A stretch of DNA of 17,858 nt from DASWHF01 sp036393295 (GCA_036393295.1 DASWHF010000134.1:1-17858), one strand, 5' to 3'; shown: positions 1 through 7,748, numbered from the stretch's first letter. Made by a program: numbers and translations. Notes: generated from the letters alone by a model not told the origin.

Positions 1-2213
1 TAGGAGCGATTGCTGCCGTCGCCATGGCTCACCGACTCGACCCGGCCCAGCACGTCGGTGCCGTAGCTGTCGCCGCTGCTGGAATCCAGATACGATTGAA
101 AGGATTTGTGTCCCAGCGCGTTGTAGTTGATGTTCTGCGCAATGCCCTCGGTGGTGATCAGGCTCGGCCGCCCGAAGCCATCGAAGGTGATGGCCTGGGA
201 ATAGCCGCCGCGCGTCAGGGTCCGCCCGGAGCTGCTCCAGGAGATGCTGACGCTCGACCCGGCCGGTGGGTTGATGCCGGTGAGCTGGTTCATGCCGTTG
301 TAGCTGTACGAGGTGGTCTTGCCGCGGCCGTTGGTCTCGGAGGCGATGGTGCCGGTATTGTTGACGCTGCGCGAGATCGAGACCCCGGCGGGATGGCTCT
401 CGGAACGCGGGATGCCGCGGTGGTAGCTGCCGTAGGTCCAGTTCTGGCTGCGGGCATTGGTGCGCCGGGCCAGGTCGCCGGTGGTGAAGTAGCTGTAGTT
501 CTCCTTGACGCCGTGACGCTCGATCTGCATCAGGTTACCGTCGGTATCGAAGGTCCGATAGATGCTCTTGCTCGAGCTCTCGCTCGACAGCACCTCGTCC
601 TTCACGCGGCTGACGATGTTCTGGTTGGCGTTGCGCGGGAAGTACGTCAGATTGGTGGTGCGGTTGTCCTGGCCGGACTCGCTGATCGTTCGGGGGTTGA
701 AGCTGGCATCGAAGTTGCCGTAGGTGGTGGTATAGGTCGTCCCGTCGCGGACGATGTCGCGGCGGGTGAGCACCGGCACGTAGATGCGCGGATCGGAGAA
801 GCCGTAGGGCGCGCGGATCTCCTGCTCGTTCGAGATCACATAGGGGTTGTCCCAGGTGTAGACCTCGCGGTGCACGAGGCTGGAGCCGTCGTAGGTCAGC
901 TTCTCCTTGAGCAGCCCGATGCGCCACAGGCCGGCGTTGGTGATGGAACTGGACGCGCTGAGCTGACTGCCGAAGTGCTTGTAGACGTGTTTGCCGCCCG
1001 GGAAGGTAACGGTGGTGGTGTCCTCGGATGTCGACGGCGAGTAGCTGTAGTTCCAGGTCCCGCCGGTGACGTCGCGCCCGCCGTTGGCCTTGGACCGGAC
1101 GGCCAGGGTGTAATAGGTCCCCGAAGTCCCGCAACCATAACCGAGGTCGTTGAAGCATATGTAATCGTAGTCGTACGAAACGGTCGCCCCGTACGGGTAG
1201 GTGACCCGATCCAGCACGCGGTGGCCGGCCTGGAGGTAGCTGGTCTTGACGTGGTAGGTGTAGTTCCAGGTACGTCCGTCCGGACGGGTCACGCGGGTAA
1301 GCTGCCAGTGGCCGGAGGACGAATCGCTCACCTGGGTGTAGCTGTAGTTCCAGTTCTGGCCGTTGGCGCTGATGCGGGTCAGGCGGATCGCGCTGGGATT
1401 GGTGGTGTCGGTGTAGGTGAAGGACACCGAGCGGCCGTCGCTCGCGGAAATGCTGGAGAAGATTGCGTTGGCGCCGTTGGCAACCGCCGAGGAGTTGTAG
1501 TTGATGGTGATGTAATTGCCGTTCGGGTCCTCGATGCGCGTGGTGTAATAGGCATTGTCGATCAGCGAGGTGTAGGTGCTGCCGCCGTTGCGGTAGTAAT
1601 TCATCGTGTACTTGATGCCGTCCGGCGAGATCACCAGCATACCGCCCGTGCCGCCGATGCAGTAGGCCACCCAGTTGGTCTTGGTGATGAACAGCGCGTT
1701 GAACGACGTAGCGTCCTGGTAAAGGATGTGCTTGGAGCCGTCCGGCAACTCCAGCACCGGGTTGTCGGCGGTGGTGGTGGTCCACTGGCAGATCGGCACC
1801 GTGCCCGAGCGGATCACCCGCCCGAAGTGCATCGTCCAGCCCATGCCCGTCGGGGTGCGATAGAGAAGCTCCTGGAGGTAGGGCGGGCCGAAGTTGAGGC
1901 TGCGCGAGGCGTAGACGTTGTTGGAGTTGTAGGTCCGGCGGATGGCGATATCCAGGCCGCCGTTGCCGGGAATGAACAGGTCGACGTAGGACAGCGCGAG
2001 GCCCCCGGAGAACGGATCGATGTGCTCGGTGACGTTGGCGTTGACCTGGTCGCGGAAGGGATTCAGGCCCGGCTCGGAGTAGAAGTCGGGCATGACGGAG
2101 GTGTTGGAGGCGTGGGCGGTGGGAGGCGCGAGCGCCAGCAGGAGGGTGGCGAGTGCCGGCAGGGTGATTCCGAAGATCGACGCCGGAATTTCCATGATCC
2201 AGTGCTTGCGCAT
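1..2213 (-). CDS. RHS/YD-repeat secreted protein, N-terminal part (runs off the window)
   Basis: Reading the minus strand from ATG 2213 gives 737 complete codons with no stop before the window edge, so the C-terminus is missing. Residues 1-34 look like a signal peptide: MRKHW start, hydrophobic core ITLPALATLLLALA, cleavage near AHA/SN. Next comes a segment typical of RHS-protein N-termini (HIDPFSGGLALSYVDLFIPG, then IRRTYNSNN). Many Tyr/Asn-rich YD-type units follow, such as WNYSYT, YSYNGMNQLTGI, FDGFGRPSLI and DVLGRVESVS. The family builds large beta-shell structures on or outside the cell, often with a variable, sometimes toxic C-terminus; here that part is unseen, so no function can be assigned. 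The start at 2213 has GAGGG about 7 nt upstream and places the signal peptide at the N-terminus. In-frame ATGs at 2237 and 2330 (the latter behind GGGAGG) are alternatives. The family is clear; the start is less certain. Confidence 0.85.
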   Translation of the reverse strand, partial: MRKHWIMEIPASIFGITLPALATLLLALAPPTAHASNTSVMPDFYSEPGLNPFRDQVNANVTEHIDPFSGGLALSYVDLFIPGNGGLDIAIRRTYNSNNVYASRSLNFGPPYLQELLYRTPTGMGWTMHFGRVIRSGTVPICQWTTTTADNPVLELPDGSKHILYQDATSFNALFITKTNWVAYCIGGTGGMLVISPDGIKYTMNYYRNGGSTYTSLIDNAYYTTRIEDPNGNYITINYNSSAVANGANAIFSSISASDGRSVSFTYTDTTNPSAIRLTRISANGQNWNYSYTQVSDSSSGHWQLTRVTRPDGRTWNYTYHVKTSYLQAGHRVLDRVTYPYGATVSYDYDYICFNDLGYGCGTSGTYYTLAVRSKANGGRDVTGGTWNYSYSPSTSEDTTTVTFPGGKHVYKHFGSQLSASSSITNAGLWRIGLLKEKLTYDGSSLVHREVYTWDNPYVISNEQEIRAPYGFSDPRIYVPVLTRRDIVRDGTTYTTTYGNFDASFNPRTISESGQDNRTTNLTYFPRNANQNIVSRVKDEVLSSESSSKSIYRTFDTDGNLMQIERHGVKENYSYFTTGDLARRTNARSQNWTYGSYHRGIPRSESHPAGVSISRSVNNTGTIASETNGRGKTTSYSYNGMNQLTGINPPAGSSVSISWSSSGRTLTRGGYSQAITFDGFGRPSLITTEGIAQNINYNALGHKSFQSYLDSSSGDSYGTDVLGRVESVSHGDGSNRS

Positions 2214-2644
2214 GGTCGAGCCCTCGGTGCGGGCCATGACACCACAGGCCGCGGATCGGAATCGGGCAAGCTCAGGATGCGCGCTGCCTTCGTGACGATC
2301 GTGCTGTACTGATGCGATGAACCGATGCATGACACCGCCTCCCTATGACGCTCACCGTCCCTTCGGCGCGGTACGGACAGGGGCGGACGGGTGCCCGGTG
2401 TCGGCGCGCATCAACTTTTCGGCATGCAGGTGCTTGCGAAGTGCGTGAAACGACACTGCTGATTATTCTTGTCGAACTTTCTACGCCGCCGACGGGCTAC
2501 GGCATGATGGCGGTGCGGACGGATCGTCGAAAGATGTTGCTACCGACTGCTGCGACTTGTCAATAGCGACAGCGAGGAAAGATTTCCGGAGCCGACGTTC
2601 GGATGCACAGCGTGCATTCGTCCAACAGCAATCAACGATTGATC

Positions 2645-2690
2645 CCGTATTCAAAATTTTGAATACGGCGAAATTCAATAATTTGAATTC
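2645..2690. promoter_or_regulatory. Two tandem operator-like palindromes, ATTCAA-N4-TTGAAT
   Basis: The first is a perfect 24-bp palindrome at 2645-2668 with core GTATTCAAAATTTTGAATAC. The second, at 2672-2689, has arms AATTCAA and TTGAATT around TAAT. Both contain ATTCAA-N4-TTGAAT (2649-2664 and 2673-2688), with centres exactly 24 bp apart. A repeated dyad of this size in a promoter region suggests cooperative binding of a dimeric repressor or activator. The regulator is not recognised. The nearest gene transcribed away from the site is the RHS gene. Confidence 0.6.
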
Positions 2691-2768
2691 TTCACCCTGT
2701 GGTCGGATGCGAGTCGACACCTGATTTGGTGGTAAACGCGAATTGATGTCGAACTCTTGGGCGAGCTC

Positions 2769-2830
2769 GGCGGGGCTGGAAGCCCCGCCTACAACCTCAT
2801 CAATCTGTAGGCGGGGCTTCCAGCCCCGCC
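2769..2830. repeat. REPIN-like element, family A, copy 1
   Basis: Two perfect 25-bp inverted arms (2769-2793 and 2806-2830) flank a 12-bp spacer. Each arm is itself a hairpin: GGCGGGGCT, a 3-nt loop, AGCCCCGCC, with a GTAG tetranucleotide at the outer end of the palindrome. This matches the GTAG-headed REP class mobilised in trans by RAYT transposases. The arm recurs exactly at 6321-6345. The element lies about 30 bp past the stop of the ygjP-like gene and may also stabilise or end its mRNA. Confidence 0.8.
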
Positions 2831-2860
2831 TAAAGGCGAAACACCGGCTGGAACCCATTC

Positions 2861-3601
2861 TTACAGCACGACGATCTCGCCCGCCCGCCGCAGCGCCCGG
2901 CGATGCTGCATGCACTCCGGCAGCACGCGCGCGACCGCGGCCCAGAAGCGCGGCGAGTGGTTCGGGTGCAGCAGGTGGCAGAGCTCGTGCACGATGACGT
3001 AGTCGACGAGCGCGGCGTCGAGCTGCATGAGCCGCCAGTTGAGGCTCACGGTGCCGCGCGCCGAGCAGCTGCCCCAGCGGCTGCGCTGGGCGCGGATGCT
3101 CAAACGCCGCGGGGCGCGGCCGACGCGCGGCGCGAAGTGCGCGATGCGCGTCGCCGCGTGGTCGCGCGCGGCGGTCTTGTACCAGGATTCCACGGCGATG
3201 CGCAAGGCGGCGACATCGCCGGCCGCGGCGTGCAGCTCGTCGCCGCGCCGCTCGATGCGGCGACGGGCGCCGGGACGCACGCTCCAGCGCAGCGTGAGCG
3301 CTCCCCCGAGGAACGGCAGCAACGTCCCATCGGCAAGCTCGGCGCGATGCGCCGGCCGCGCGCTTGCGAACAGCGCGCGCTTGCGCGCGATCCAGCCCGC
3401 ATGTCCGGCGACGAAGCCGCGGACATCGTCGAGCGTCGCCCAGGCCGGGGCAATCACGCGCAACCCGGTCTCGGCATGGACTTGCAGGCACAGGGTGCGG
3501 CGGCGCGGGCTGACGTCGATGCGGTAGGATTGCGGCGCGCCGGCCAGCAGCAGTTCGTCGGAGTCGGGAAGCAAGGGCGGGGCGCGCCGGAACAGGCTCA
3601 A
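2861..3601 (-). CDS. YgjP-type (DUF45) zinc-dependent metallohydrolase
   Basis: A 246-residue protein of the usual size for the YgjP/DUF45 family, which is related to M48-type metallopeptidases. The diagnostic C-terminal block is intact: RSRWGSCS (174-180), SLNWRL (186-191), then DYVIVHELCHLLHPNHSPRFW. HELCH (205-209) supplies the HExxH zinc ligands and catalytic Glu; H215 and E229 are possible further ligands. There is no signal peptide, so it is probably cytoplasmic; the family's substrate is poorly defined. No ATG lies near the N-terminus. I chose TTG 3601, which overlaps the stop of the upstream rubredoxin gene (TTGA) and implies translational coupling. The family is clear; the start is uncertain. 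Confidence 0.85.
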   Translation of the reverse strand: MSLFRRAPPLLPDSDELLLAGAPQSYRIDVSPRRRTLCLQVHAETGLRVIAPAWATLDDVRGFVAGHAGWIARKRALFASARPAHRAELADGTLLPFLGGALTLRWSVRPGARRRIERRGDELHAAAGDVAALRIAVESWYKTAARDHAATRIAHFAPRVGRAPRRLSIRAQRSRWGSCSARGTVSLNWRLMQLDAALVDYVIVHELCHLLHPNHSPRFWAAVARVLPECMQHRRALRRAGEIVVL

Positions 3602-3762
3602 ATCTCGATCATCTCGAATTCGTCCTTGCTGGCGCCGCAATCGGGGCATTTCCAGTTCTCGGGGATGTCCTCCCAGCGGGTGCCGGGCGCGATGCCCTGG
3701 TCGGGCAGGCCCTTTTCTTCCTCGTAGACGAAACCACAGATGACGCACATATACGACTTCAT
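3598..3762 (-). CDS. Rubredoxin
   Basis: A 54-residue one-electron carrier with a single Fe(Cys)4 centre. The two iron-binding knuckles are C6-V-I-C9-G and C39-P-D-C42-G. The conserved aromatic positions (Y4, Y13, W30, W37) and the family phrase GTRWEDIPENWKCPDCGASK are present, and the length is standard. ATG 3762 has GGGGAG four nt upstream. The stop overlaps the probable TTG start of the downstream hydrolase, so the two are likely cotranscribed. A rubredoxin next to haem/thiamine genes is a known gammaproteobacterial arrangement; its redox partner here cannot be told. Confidence 0.95.
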   Translation of the reverse strand: MKSYMCVICGFVYEEEKGLPDQGIAPGTRWEDIPENWKCPDCGASKDEFEMIEI

Positions 3763-3824
3763 TGCTCTCCCCGCGGCGCGGTTCTCGTGTCAGGCGCCGC
3801 ATTCTCGCATTTTTGCCCGCGCGC

Positions 3825-3853
3825 GTGAAATATGCGCCGCTGCCGGGTAGAAT
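3825..3853 (+). promoter_or_regulatory. Candidate sigma-70 promoter of the hemH-thiD-thiE operon
   Basis: GTGAAA (3825-3830, 4/6 to TTGACA), a 17-bp spacer, then TAGAAT (3848-3853, 5/6 to TATAAT), predicting a start near 3860, about 28 nt before the hemH ATG. The -10 box sits inside a small dyad, CCGGG-N7-CCCGG (3843-3859), which could bind a regulator or be chance. Confidence 0.5.
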
Positions 3854-3887
3854 GCCCGGGACCCGCGCCCGGAACATCCCGTCCTCC

Positions 3888-4871
3888 ATGGAAAAACGCA
3901 CAGCGGTAGTGCTCTTGAACCTCGGCGGCCCCGACTCGCTGGCAACGGTGCAGCCGTTCCTTTATAACCTGTTTTCCGACCCGGACATCTTCAAGTTCCC
4001 GCTCGGCTTCATCACCCAGAAGTGGTTCGCGCGCTTCGTGTCGAAGCGGCGCACGCCGGCGGCGCGCTCGGCCTATGCCGCGATCGGCGGGCGCTCGCCG
4101 CTGCTCGAGAACACTCGCCGGCAGGCCGAGGCCCTGCAGGCGGCGCTGCGCCCGAACGGCAGCCACCACGTGTTCATCTGCATGCGCTACTGGCACCCGA
4201 TGTCGCCCGAGGTGGTCGGCCGCCTCAAGGAGGCGCGCTACGAGAACGTCGTGCTGCTGCCGCTCTACCCACAATACTCGCTGACCACGACCGGCAGCTC
4301 CTACAACGACTTCATGCGCGAGTGCGCGCGCCAGGACTACCACCCGGTGGTGTCGCTGATCCGGCACTGGTACGAGCAGGAGGACTACCAGCGCGCCATC
4401 GTCGAGTCCATCCAGGCCGAGGCGGCGAAGCTTCCCGACAGCGATCCGGCGCACATCGAGCTGCTGTTCTCCGCCCACGGCCTGCCGCAGAAAATCGTCG
4501 ACCGCGGCGATCCCTATCAGAAGCAGATCGAGGCGACCTATGAGGCGCTGCGCGCGCGCCTCGGCTGGCCGCTCACCACGCTCTGCTACCAGAGCCGGGT
4601 CGGCCCGCTCAAGTGGCTGCAGCCGTATACCGACCAGGTGATCCGCGCCAAGGCCAAGGCCGGCGCGAAGCAGATCCTGATCTACCCCATCGCCTTCGTC
4701 TCCGACCACTCCGAGACGCTCTACGAGCTGGGGATGGAATACCGTAAACTGGCGCACGAATCCGGTATCGCCGAGTACCGGGTGGTCCCGGCGCTCAACG
4801 AGCATCCGCTGCTCATCCGCGCGCTGGCGCATCTCACCACCAACCTGGTGCAGGTCCATGAAACCGACTAA
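3888..4871 (+). CDS. hemH: Ferrochelatase (protoporphyrin ferrochelatase)
   Basis: Inserts Fe2+ into protoporphyrin IX, the last step of protohaem synthesis. The 327 residues fit the bacterial family. The N-terminal signature AVVLLNLGGPDSL (6-18) is present. The conserved SAHGLP at 195-200 carries the metal-binding and catalytic H197, and SDHSETLYE (272-280) carries the conserved acidic E276. PLYPQYS and GSSYNDF fit the porphyrin-binding side. No signal peptide or C-terminal membrane tail is seen. ATG 3888 was chosen because homologues begin just before this motif; the frame is open further upstream into the promoter region, which is not coding. The 3' end overlaps thiD by 14 nt, implying an operon. 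Confidence 0.96.
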   Translation: MEKRTAVVLLNLGGPDSLATVQPFLYNLFSDPDIFKFPLGFITQKWFARFVSKRRTPAARSAYAAIGGRSPLLENTRRQAEALQAALRPNGSHHVFICMRYWHPMSPEVVGRLKEARYENVVLLPLYPQYSLTTTGSSYNDFMRECARQDYHPVVSLIRHWYEQEDYQRAIVESIQAEAAKLPDSDPAHIELLFSAHGLPQKIVDRGDPYQKQIEATYEALRARLGWPLTTLCYQSRVGPLKWLQPYTDQVIRAKAKAGAKQILIYPIAFVSDHSETLYELGMEYRKLAHESGIAEYRVVPALNEHPLLIRALAHLTTNLVQVHETD

Positions 4872-5676
4872 CCCGCCCGTGGTGCTCGTGTTCGCCGGCA
4901 ACGATCCGACCGGCGGCGCCGGGCTCGAGGCCGACATCCAGACGCTCGCCAGCCTCGGCTGCCACGCGGCGCCGGTGGTCACGGCGATCACCGTGCAGGA
5001 CACCGTCGGGGTCAAGCATTTCACCACGGTCGAGGCCGGGCTGGTGATCGCCCAGGCGCGCGCGGTGCTGGAGGACATGCCGGTGGCGGCGTTCAAGACC
5101 GGCATGCTCGCCAGCATCGAGAACCTGACCGCGGTGGCCGGCATCCTCGAGGACTACCCGGACATCCCGCTGATCGTCGACCCGGTGCTGGCCTCGGGCG
5201 CCGGCGATCCGCTCACCGAGGAACCGCTGGAGGACGCGCTGCGCGCGCTGCTGATCCCGCAGGCGACGCTGGTGACGCCGAACTCCCAGGAGGTGCGCCG
5301 GCTCGCGCCGGACGGCGACACGCTGGATGCCTGCGCCCAGGAGCTGCTGGCGAGCGGCTGCCAGTACGTGCTGGTCACCGGCACCCACGAGAACACCCCG
5401 GAGGTGATCAACCGCTTCTACGGCAACAGCCGCCTGCTGGAGAGTTTCTCCTGGGAGCGCCTGCCGGAGAACTACCACGGCTCGGGCTGCACCCTGGCGG
5501 CCGCCTGCGCCGCCACCTTCGCCCACGGCTTCGACCCGATCGAGGCGGTCGCCGAGGCCCAGGATTTCACCTGGCACGCGCTCGGGCGCGCGCACCGCAT
5601 CGGCATGGGCCAGCACCTGCCCGACCGCCTCTACTGGGCGCGCGAGGCCGAAACCAGCCACGACGACGATGACTGA
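4858..5676 (+). CDS. thiD: Hydroxymethylpyrimidine / phosphomethylpyrimidine kinase
   Basis: Phosphorylates 4-amino-5-hydroxymethyl-2-methylpyrimidine and then its monophosphate, giving the pyrophosphate used by ThiE. The 272-residue ribokinase-fold protein shows the N-terminal substrate motif AGNDPTGGAGLEADI (13-27), VTPNSQEVRRL (139-149) and the anion-hole motif YHGSGCT with C211. Length and motifs match single-domain ThiD. ATG 4858 lies inside the end of hemH (14-nt overlap) with AGG just upstream; the stop overlaps thiE by 8 nt. The last residues are an unusual acidic SHDDDD tail, which follows from the overlap with thiE. No TPP riboswitch can fit here, and none is seen ahead of hemH. Confidence 0.95.
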   Translation: MKPTNPPVVLVFAGNDPTGGAGLEADIQTLASLGCHAAPVVTAITVQDTVGVKHFTTVEAGLVIAQARAVLEDMPVAAFKTGMLASIENLTAVAGILEDYPDIPLIVDPVLASGAGDPLTEEPLEDALRALLIPQATLVTPNSQEVRRLAPDGDTLDACAQELLASGCQYVLVTGTHENTPEVINRFYGNSRLLESFSWERLPENYHGSGCTLAAACAATFAHGFDPIEAVAEAQDFTWHALGRAHRIGMGQHLPDRLYWAREAETSHDDDD

Positions 5677-6325
5677 CCGTTCGGCGGGCGGCGGGCGGCG
5701 TGTCGCCGGCCTCTATGCCATCGCCGACCCCGGCTGTCTTGCGGCGGAGTCCCTGCCCGCCGCCGTCGAGCAGGCGCTGGCCGGCGGTGCGGCGCTGATC
5801 CAGTACCGCGACAAGCTGAGCGACGCCGGCACACGCCGGCGGCTGGCCGAACGGCTCGCCGAACTGTGCCGGCGCCTGGGCGCGCCCTTCATCGTCAACG
5901 ACGACCCCGACCTGGCCGCCGCGGTCGGCGCCGACGGCGTGCACCTCGGCCGCGACGATCCGGACCTGGCGAGCGCGCGCCGCGCGCTCGGGCCGCGCGC
6001 CCTGATCGGCGTGTCGTGTTACAACGATCTGGCGCGCGCCGAAGCGGCCACCGCGCTCGGCGCCGACTACGTGGCCTTCGGCAGTTTTTACGCCTCGGGC
6101 GTAAAGCCGCAGGCGGTGCGGGCCGAACCCGAACTGCTGCGTGCGGCCAAGCGTCGCATCGCCGTGCCGCTGGTTGCCATCGGCGGCATCACCCCGGAAA
6201 ATGGCGCGGCGCTGATCGACGCCGGCGCCGGCGCCCTGGCCGTCATCAGCGGCGTGTTCGCCGCCGCCGACGTCCGCGCCGCGGCGGCGCGTTACGCGGC
6301 GTTGTTTGCCGATGAAAAATTGTAG
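5669..6325 (+). CDS. thiE: Thiamine-phosphate synthase
   Basis: Joins HMP pyrophosphate and thiazole phosphate to make thiamine monophosphate in the cytoplasm. The 218-residue TIM barrel carries QYRDK (45-49), FIVNDDPDLA (74-83), DGVHLGRDD (89-97), IGVSCYN (113-119), AIGGITPENG (170-179) and the phosphate-binding VISGVF (192-197). The stretch usually written as GPxFxTxTK reads FGSFYASGVK (137-146), a variant of the pyrophosphate/thiazole loop with Ser/Gly in place of Thr. ATG 5669 overlaps the thiD stop. The TAG stop (6323-6325) lies within the REPIN-like element that starts at 6321, so the last codon and the stop are written by the repeat arm; the protein may have been trimmed or extended by that insertion. 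Confidence 0.94.
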   Translation: MTDRSAGGGRRVAGLYAIADPGCLAAESLPAAVEQALAGGAALIQYRDKLSDAGTRRRLAERLAELCRRLGAPFIVNDDPDLAAAVGADGVHLGRDDPDLASARRALGPRALIGVSCYNDLARAEAATALGADYVAFGSFYASGVKPQAVRAEPELLRAAKRRIAVPLVAIGGITPENGAALIDAGAGALAVISGVFAAADVRAAAARYAALFADEKL

Positions 6326-6392
6326 GCGGGGCTTCCAGCCCCGCCCAGTACGGCCCGTCCACGGACCGGCGGGGCAGGATGCCCCGCCTACA
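6321..6392. repeat. REPIN-like element, family A, copy 2, containing the thiE stop codon
   Basis: The left arm 6321-6345 is identical to the right arm of copy 1 (2806-2830). The right arm 6368-6392 is its inverse with two compensating changes inside the hairpin (CTTCCAG to CATCCTG on the same reading). The spacer is 22 bp and itself holds GTCC-AC-GGAC. The element separates thiE from hemL and can fold into strong hairpins in their mRNA. Confidence 0.8.
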
Positions 6393-6464
6393 GTTGTGAA
6401 TGTTTTCGATGCGCCTTTGCGTTGGGTCTTTTTTGGCAGGCGCGTTTTCTTTAGGTAATTGACC

Positions 6465-7748
6465 ATGTCGAAATCCGCCGACCTCTTCCAACAGGCCCGC
6501 CGCCACATCCCCGGCGGCGTGAACTCGCCGGTGCGCGCCTTCAAGGGCGTGGGCGGCGATCCGGTGTTCTTCGCGCGCGGCGCGGGCGCCCGGCTGTGGG
6601 ACGAGGACGGCCGCGAGTACATCGATTACGTCGGCTCCTGGGGGCCGATGATCCTGGGGCATGCGCACCCGGCGGTGATCGCGGCGGTGCGCGCGGCGGC
6701 CGGCGCGGGCCTGGGCTTCGGCGCGCCGACCCGCATCGAGATCGAGATGGCGGACCTCGTGTGCCGGCTGATGCCGGCGATCGAGAAGGTGCGCATGGTG
6801 AGCTCCGGCACCGAGGCGACCATGAGCGCGCTGCGCCTGGCGCGCGGCGTCACCGGGCGCGACAAGATCGTCAAGTTCGAGGGCTGCTACCACGGCCATT
6901 CCGACTCGCTGCTGGTCAAGGCCGGCTCGGGTGCGCTGACGCTCGGCGTGCCGACCTCGCCGGGCGTGCCGAAAGCGCTGGCCGAGCACACCCTGACGCT
7001 GGAGTACAACAACCTCGCCCAGGTCGAGGCGCTGTTTGCCCGGCTGGGCGGCGAGATCGCCGCGGTCATCGTCGAGCCGGTGGCCGGCAACATGAATTGC
7101 GTGCCGCCGGTGCCCGGCTTCCTCGAGGGGTTACGTCAGCAGTGCAGCGCGCATGGCGCGGTGCTGATTTTCGACGAGGTCATGACGGGGTTTCGCGTCG
7201 CCCTGGGCGGCGCCCAGGCGCTCTACGGCGTGACCCCGGACCTCACCACGCTCGGCAAGGTCATCGGCGGCGGCCTGCCGGTCGGGGCCTTCGGCGGGCG
7301 CGCTGCGATCATGGACCGCATCGCCCCGGACGGACCGGTCTACCAGGCCGGCACGCTGTCCGGCAACCCGGTGGCGATGGCCGCCGGCCTCGCCACCCTC
7401 AAGGAGGTCGCCAAGCCCGGCTTCCACGAGGCGCTCGCGCTGCGCACGCGCGAGCTCTGCGACGGATTGGCGGAACGCGCAAAATCGGCCGGGATCGCCT
7501 TCGGCACCGCGGCGGTGGGCGGCATGTTCGGCCTGTTCTTCACCGAGACAGCCCCGGTCACGCGCTTCAGCGAGGTGATGGCCTGCGACGTCGAGCGCTT
7601 CAAGCGCTTCTTCCACGGGATGCTGGACGCGGGCGTGTACCTGGCGCCGTCCGCCTTCGAGGCCGGCTTCGTCTCGGCGGCCCACGGCCCGACCGAGATC
7701 CAGGCAACCCTGGACGCGGCCGAACGGGTGTTCGCGCGCCTCAAGTGA
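6465..7748 (+). CDS. hemL: Glutamate-1-semialdehyde 2,1-aminomutase
   Basis: PLP enzyme that converts glutamate-1-semialdehyde to 5-aminolevulinate, the first committed tetrapyrrole precursor in the C5 pathway. The 427 residues match family size (about 426). Conserved parts: HIPGGVNSPVRAF (14-26), the PLP-phosphate loop VSSGTEATMSA (112-122), YHGHSDS (142-148), FDEVMTGFRV (236-245) with the PLP-ring aspartate, and the Schiff-base lysine K265 in TTLGKVIGGGLPVG. ATG 6465 has AGG about 9 nt upstream; a TTG two codons earlier is possible. A 139-nt gap with a REPIN element separates it from thiE, so it may read through from the operon or have its own promoter, for which I see no good boxes. Confidence 0.96.
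   Translation: MSKSADLFQQARRHIPGGVNSPVRAFKGVGGDPVFFARGAGARLWDEDGREYIDYVGSWGPMILGHAHPAVIAAVRAAAGAGLGFGAPTRIEIEMADLVCRLMPAIEKVRMVSSGTEATMSALRLARGVTGRDKIVKFEGCYHGHSDSLLVKAGSGALTLGVPTSPGVPKALAEHTLTLEYNNLAQVEALFARLGGEIAAVIVEPVAGNMNCVPPVPGFLEGLRQQCSAHGAVLIFDEVMTGFRVALGGAQALYGVTPDLTTLGKVIGGGLPVGAFGGRAAIMDRIAPDGPVYQAGTLSGNPVAMAAGLATLKEVAKPGFHEALALRTRELCDGLAERAKSAGIAFGTAAVGGMFGLFFTETAPVTRFSEVMACDVERFKRFFHGMLDAGVYLAPSAFEAGFVSAAHGPTEIQATLDAAERVFARLK

Larger units (their letters stand above)
2214..2860. other. Long AT-rich spacer upstream of the RHS gene
   Basis: About 650 bp without a convincing gene. The stretch from about 2440 to 2760 is clearly more AT-rich than the surrounding genes. It holds two tandem palindromes (2645-2690) and a REPIN-like repeat (2769-2830), described separately. 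A perfect TTGACA on the minus strand (2563-2558) could be a -35 box for the RHS gene, but the -10 position 17 bp on (GCAACA) is poor. A 73-codon plus-strand frame at 2345-2566 has no recognisable features and is not called. Confidence 0.6.

Noticed and set aside
535..1785. 416-codon minus-strand frame rich in His, Gln and Arg
   Set aside because: Same strand as the RHS gene but out of frame; its His/Gln/Arg bias comes from Tyr/Asn/Thr codons read in the wrong phase.
24..2312. 762-codon open frame on the plus strand
   Set aside because: Antisense shadow of the RHS gene. The minus frame gives a clear signal peptide and YD repeats; the plus frame gives low-complexity Val/Gly/Ala text without any domain.
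2345..2566. 73-codon plus-strand frame in the AT-rich spacer
   Set aside because: No Shine-Dalgarno sequence, no motif, and its composition differs from neighbouring proteins. Possible but unsupported.
2481..3491. 336-codon minus-strand frame
   Set aside because: Overlaps the ygjP-like gene in another frame and reads through the REPIN and dyads; Arg/Ala-rich junk.
3750..3887. TPP riboswitch ahead of the hemH-thiD-thiE operon
   Set aside because: I looked for the thi-box core (CUGAGA with its partner) and found none; the leader is only about 28 nt.
6246..6989. Minus-strand frames across thiE-hemL
   Set aside because: Shadows of thiE and hemL that also translate the REPIN palindrome; no recognisable domain.
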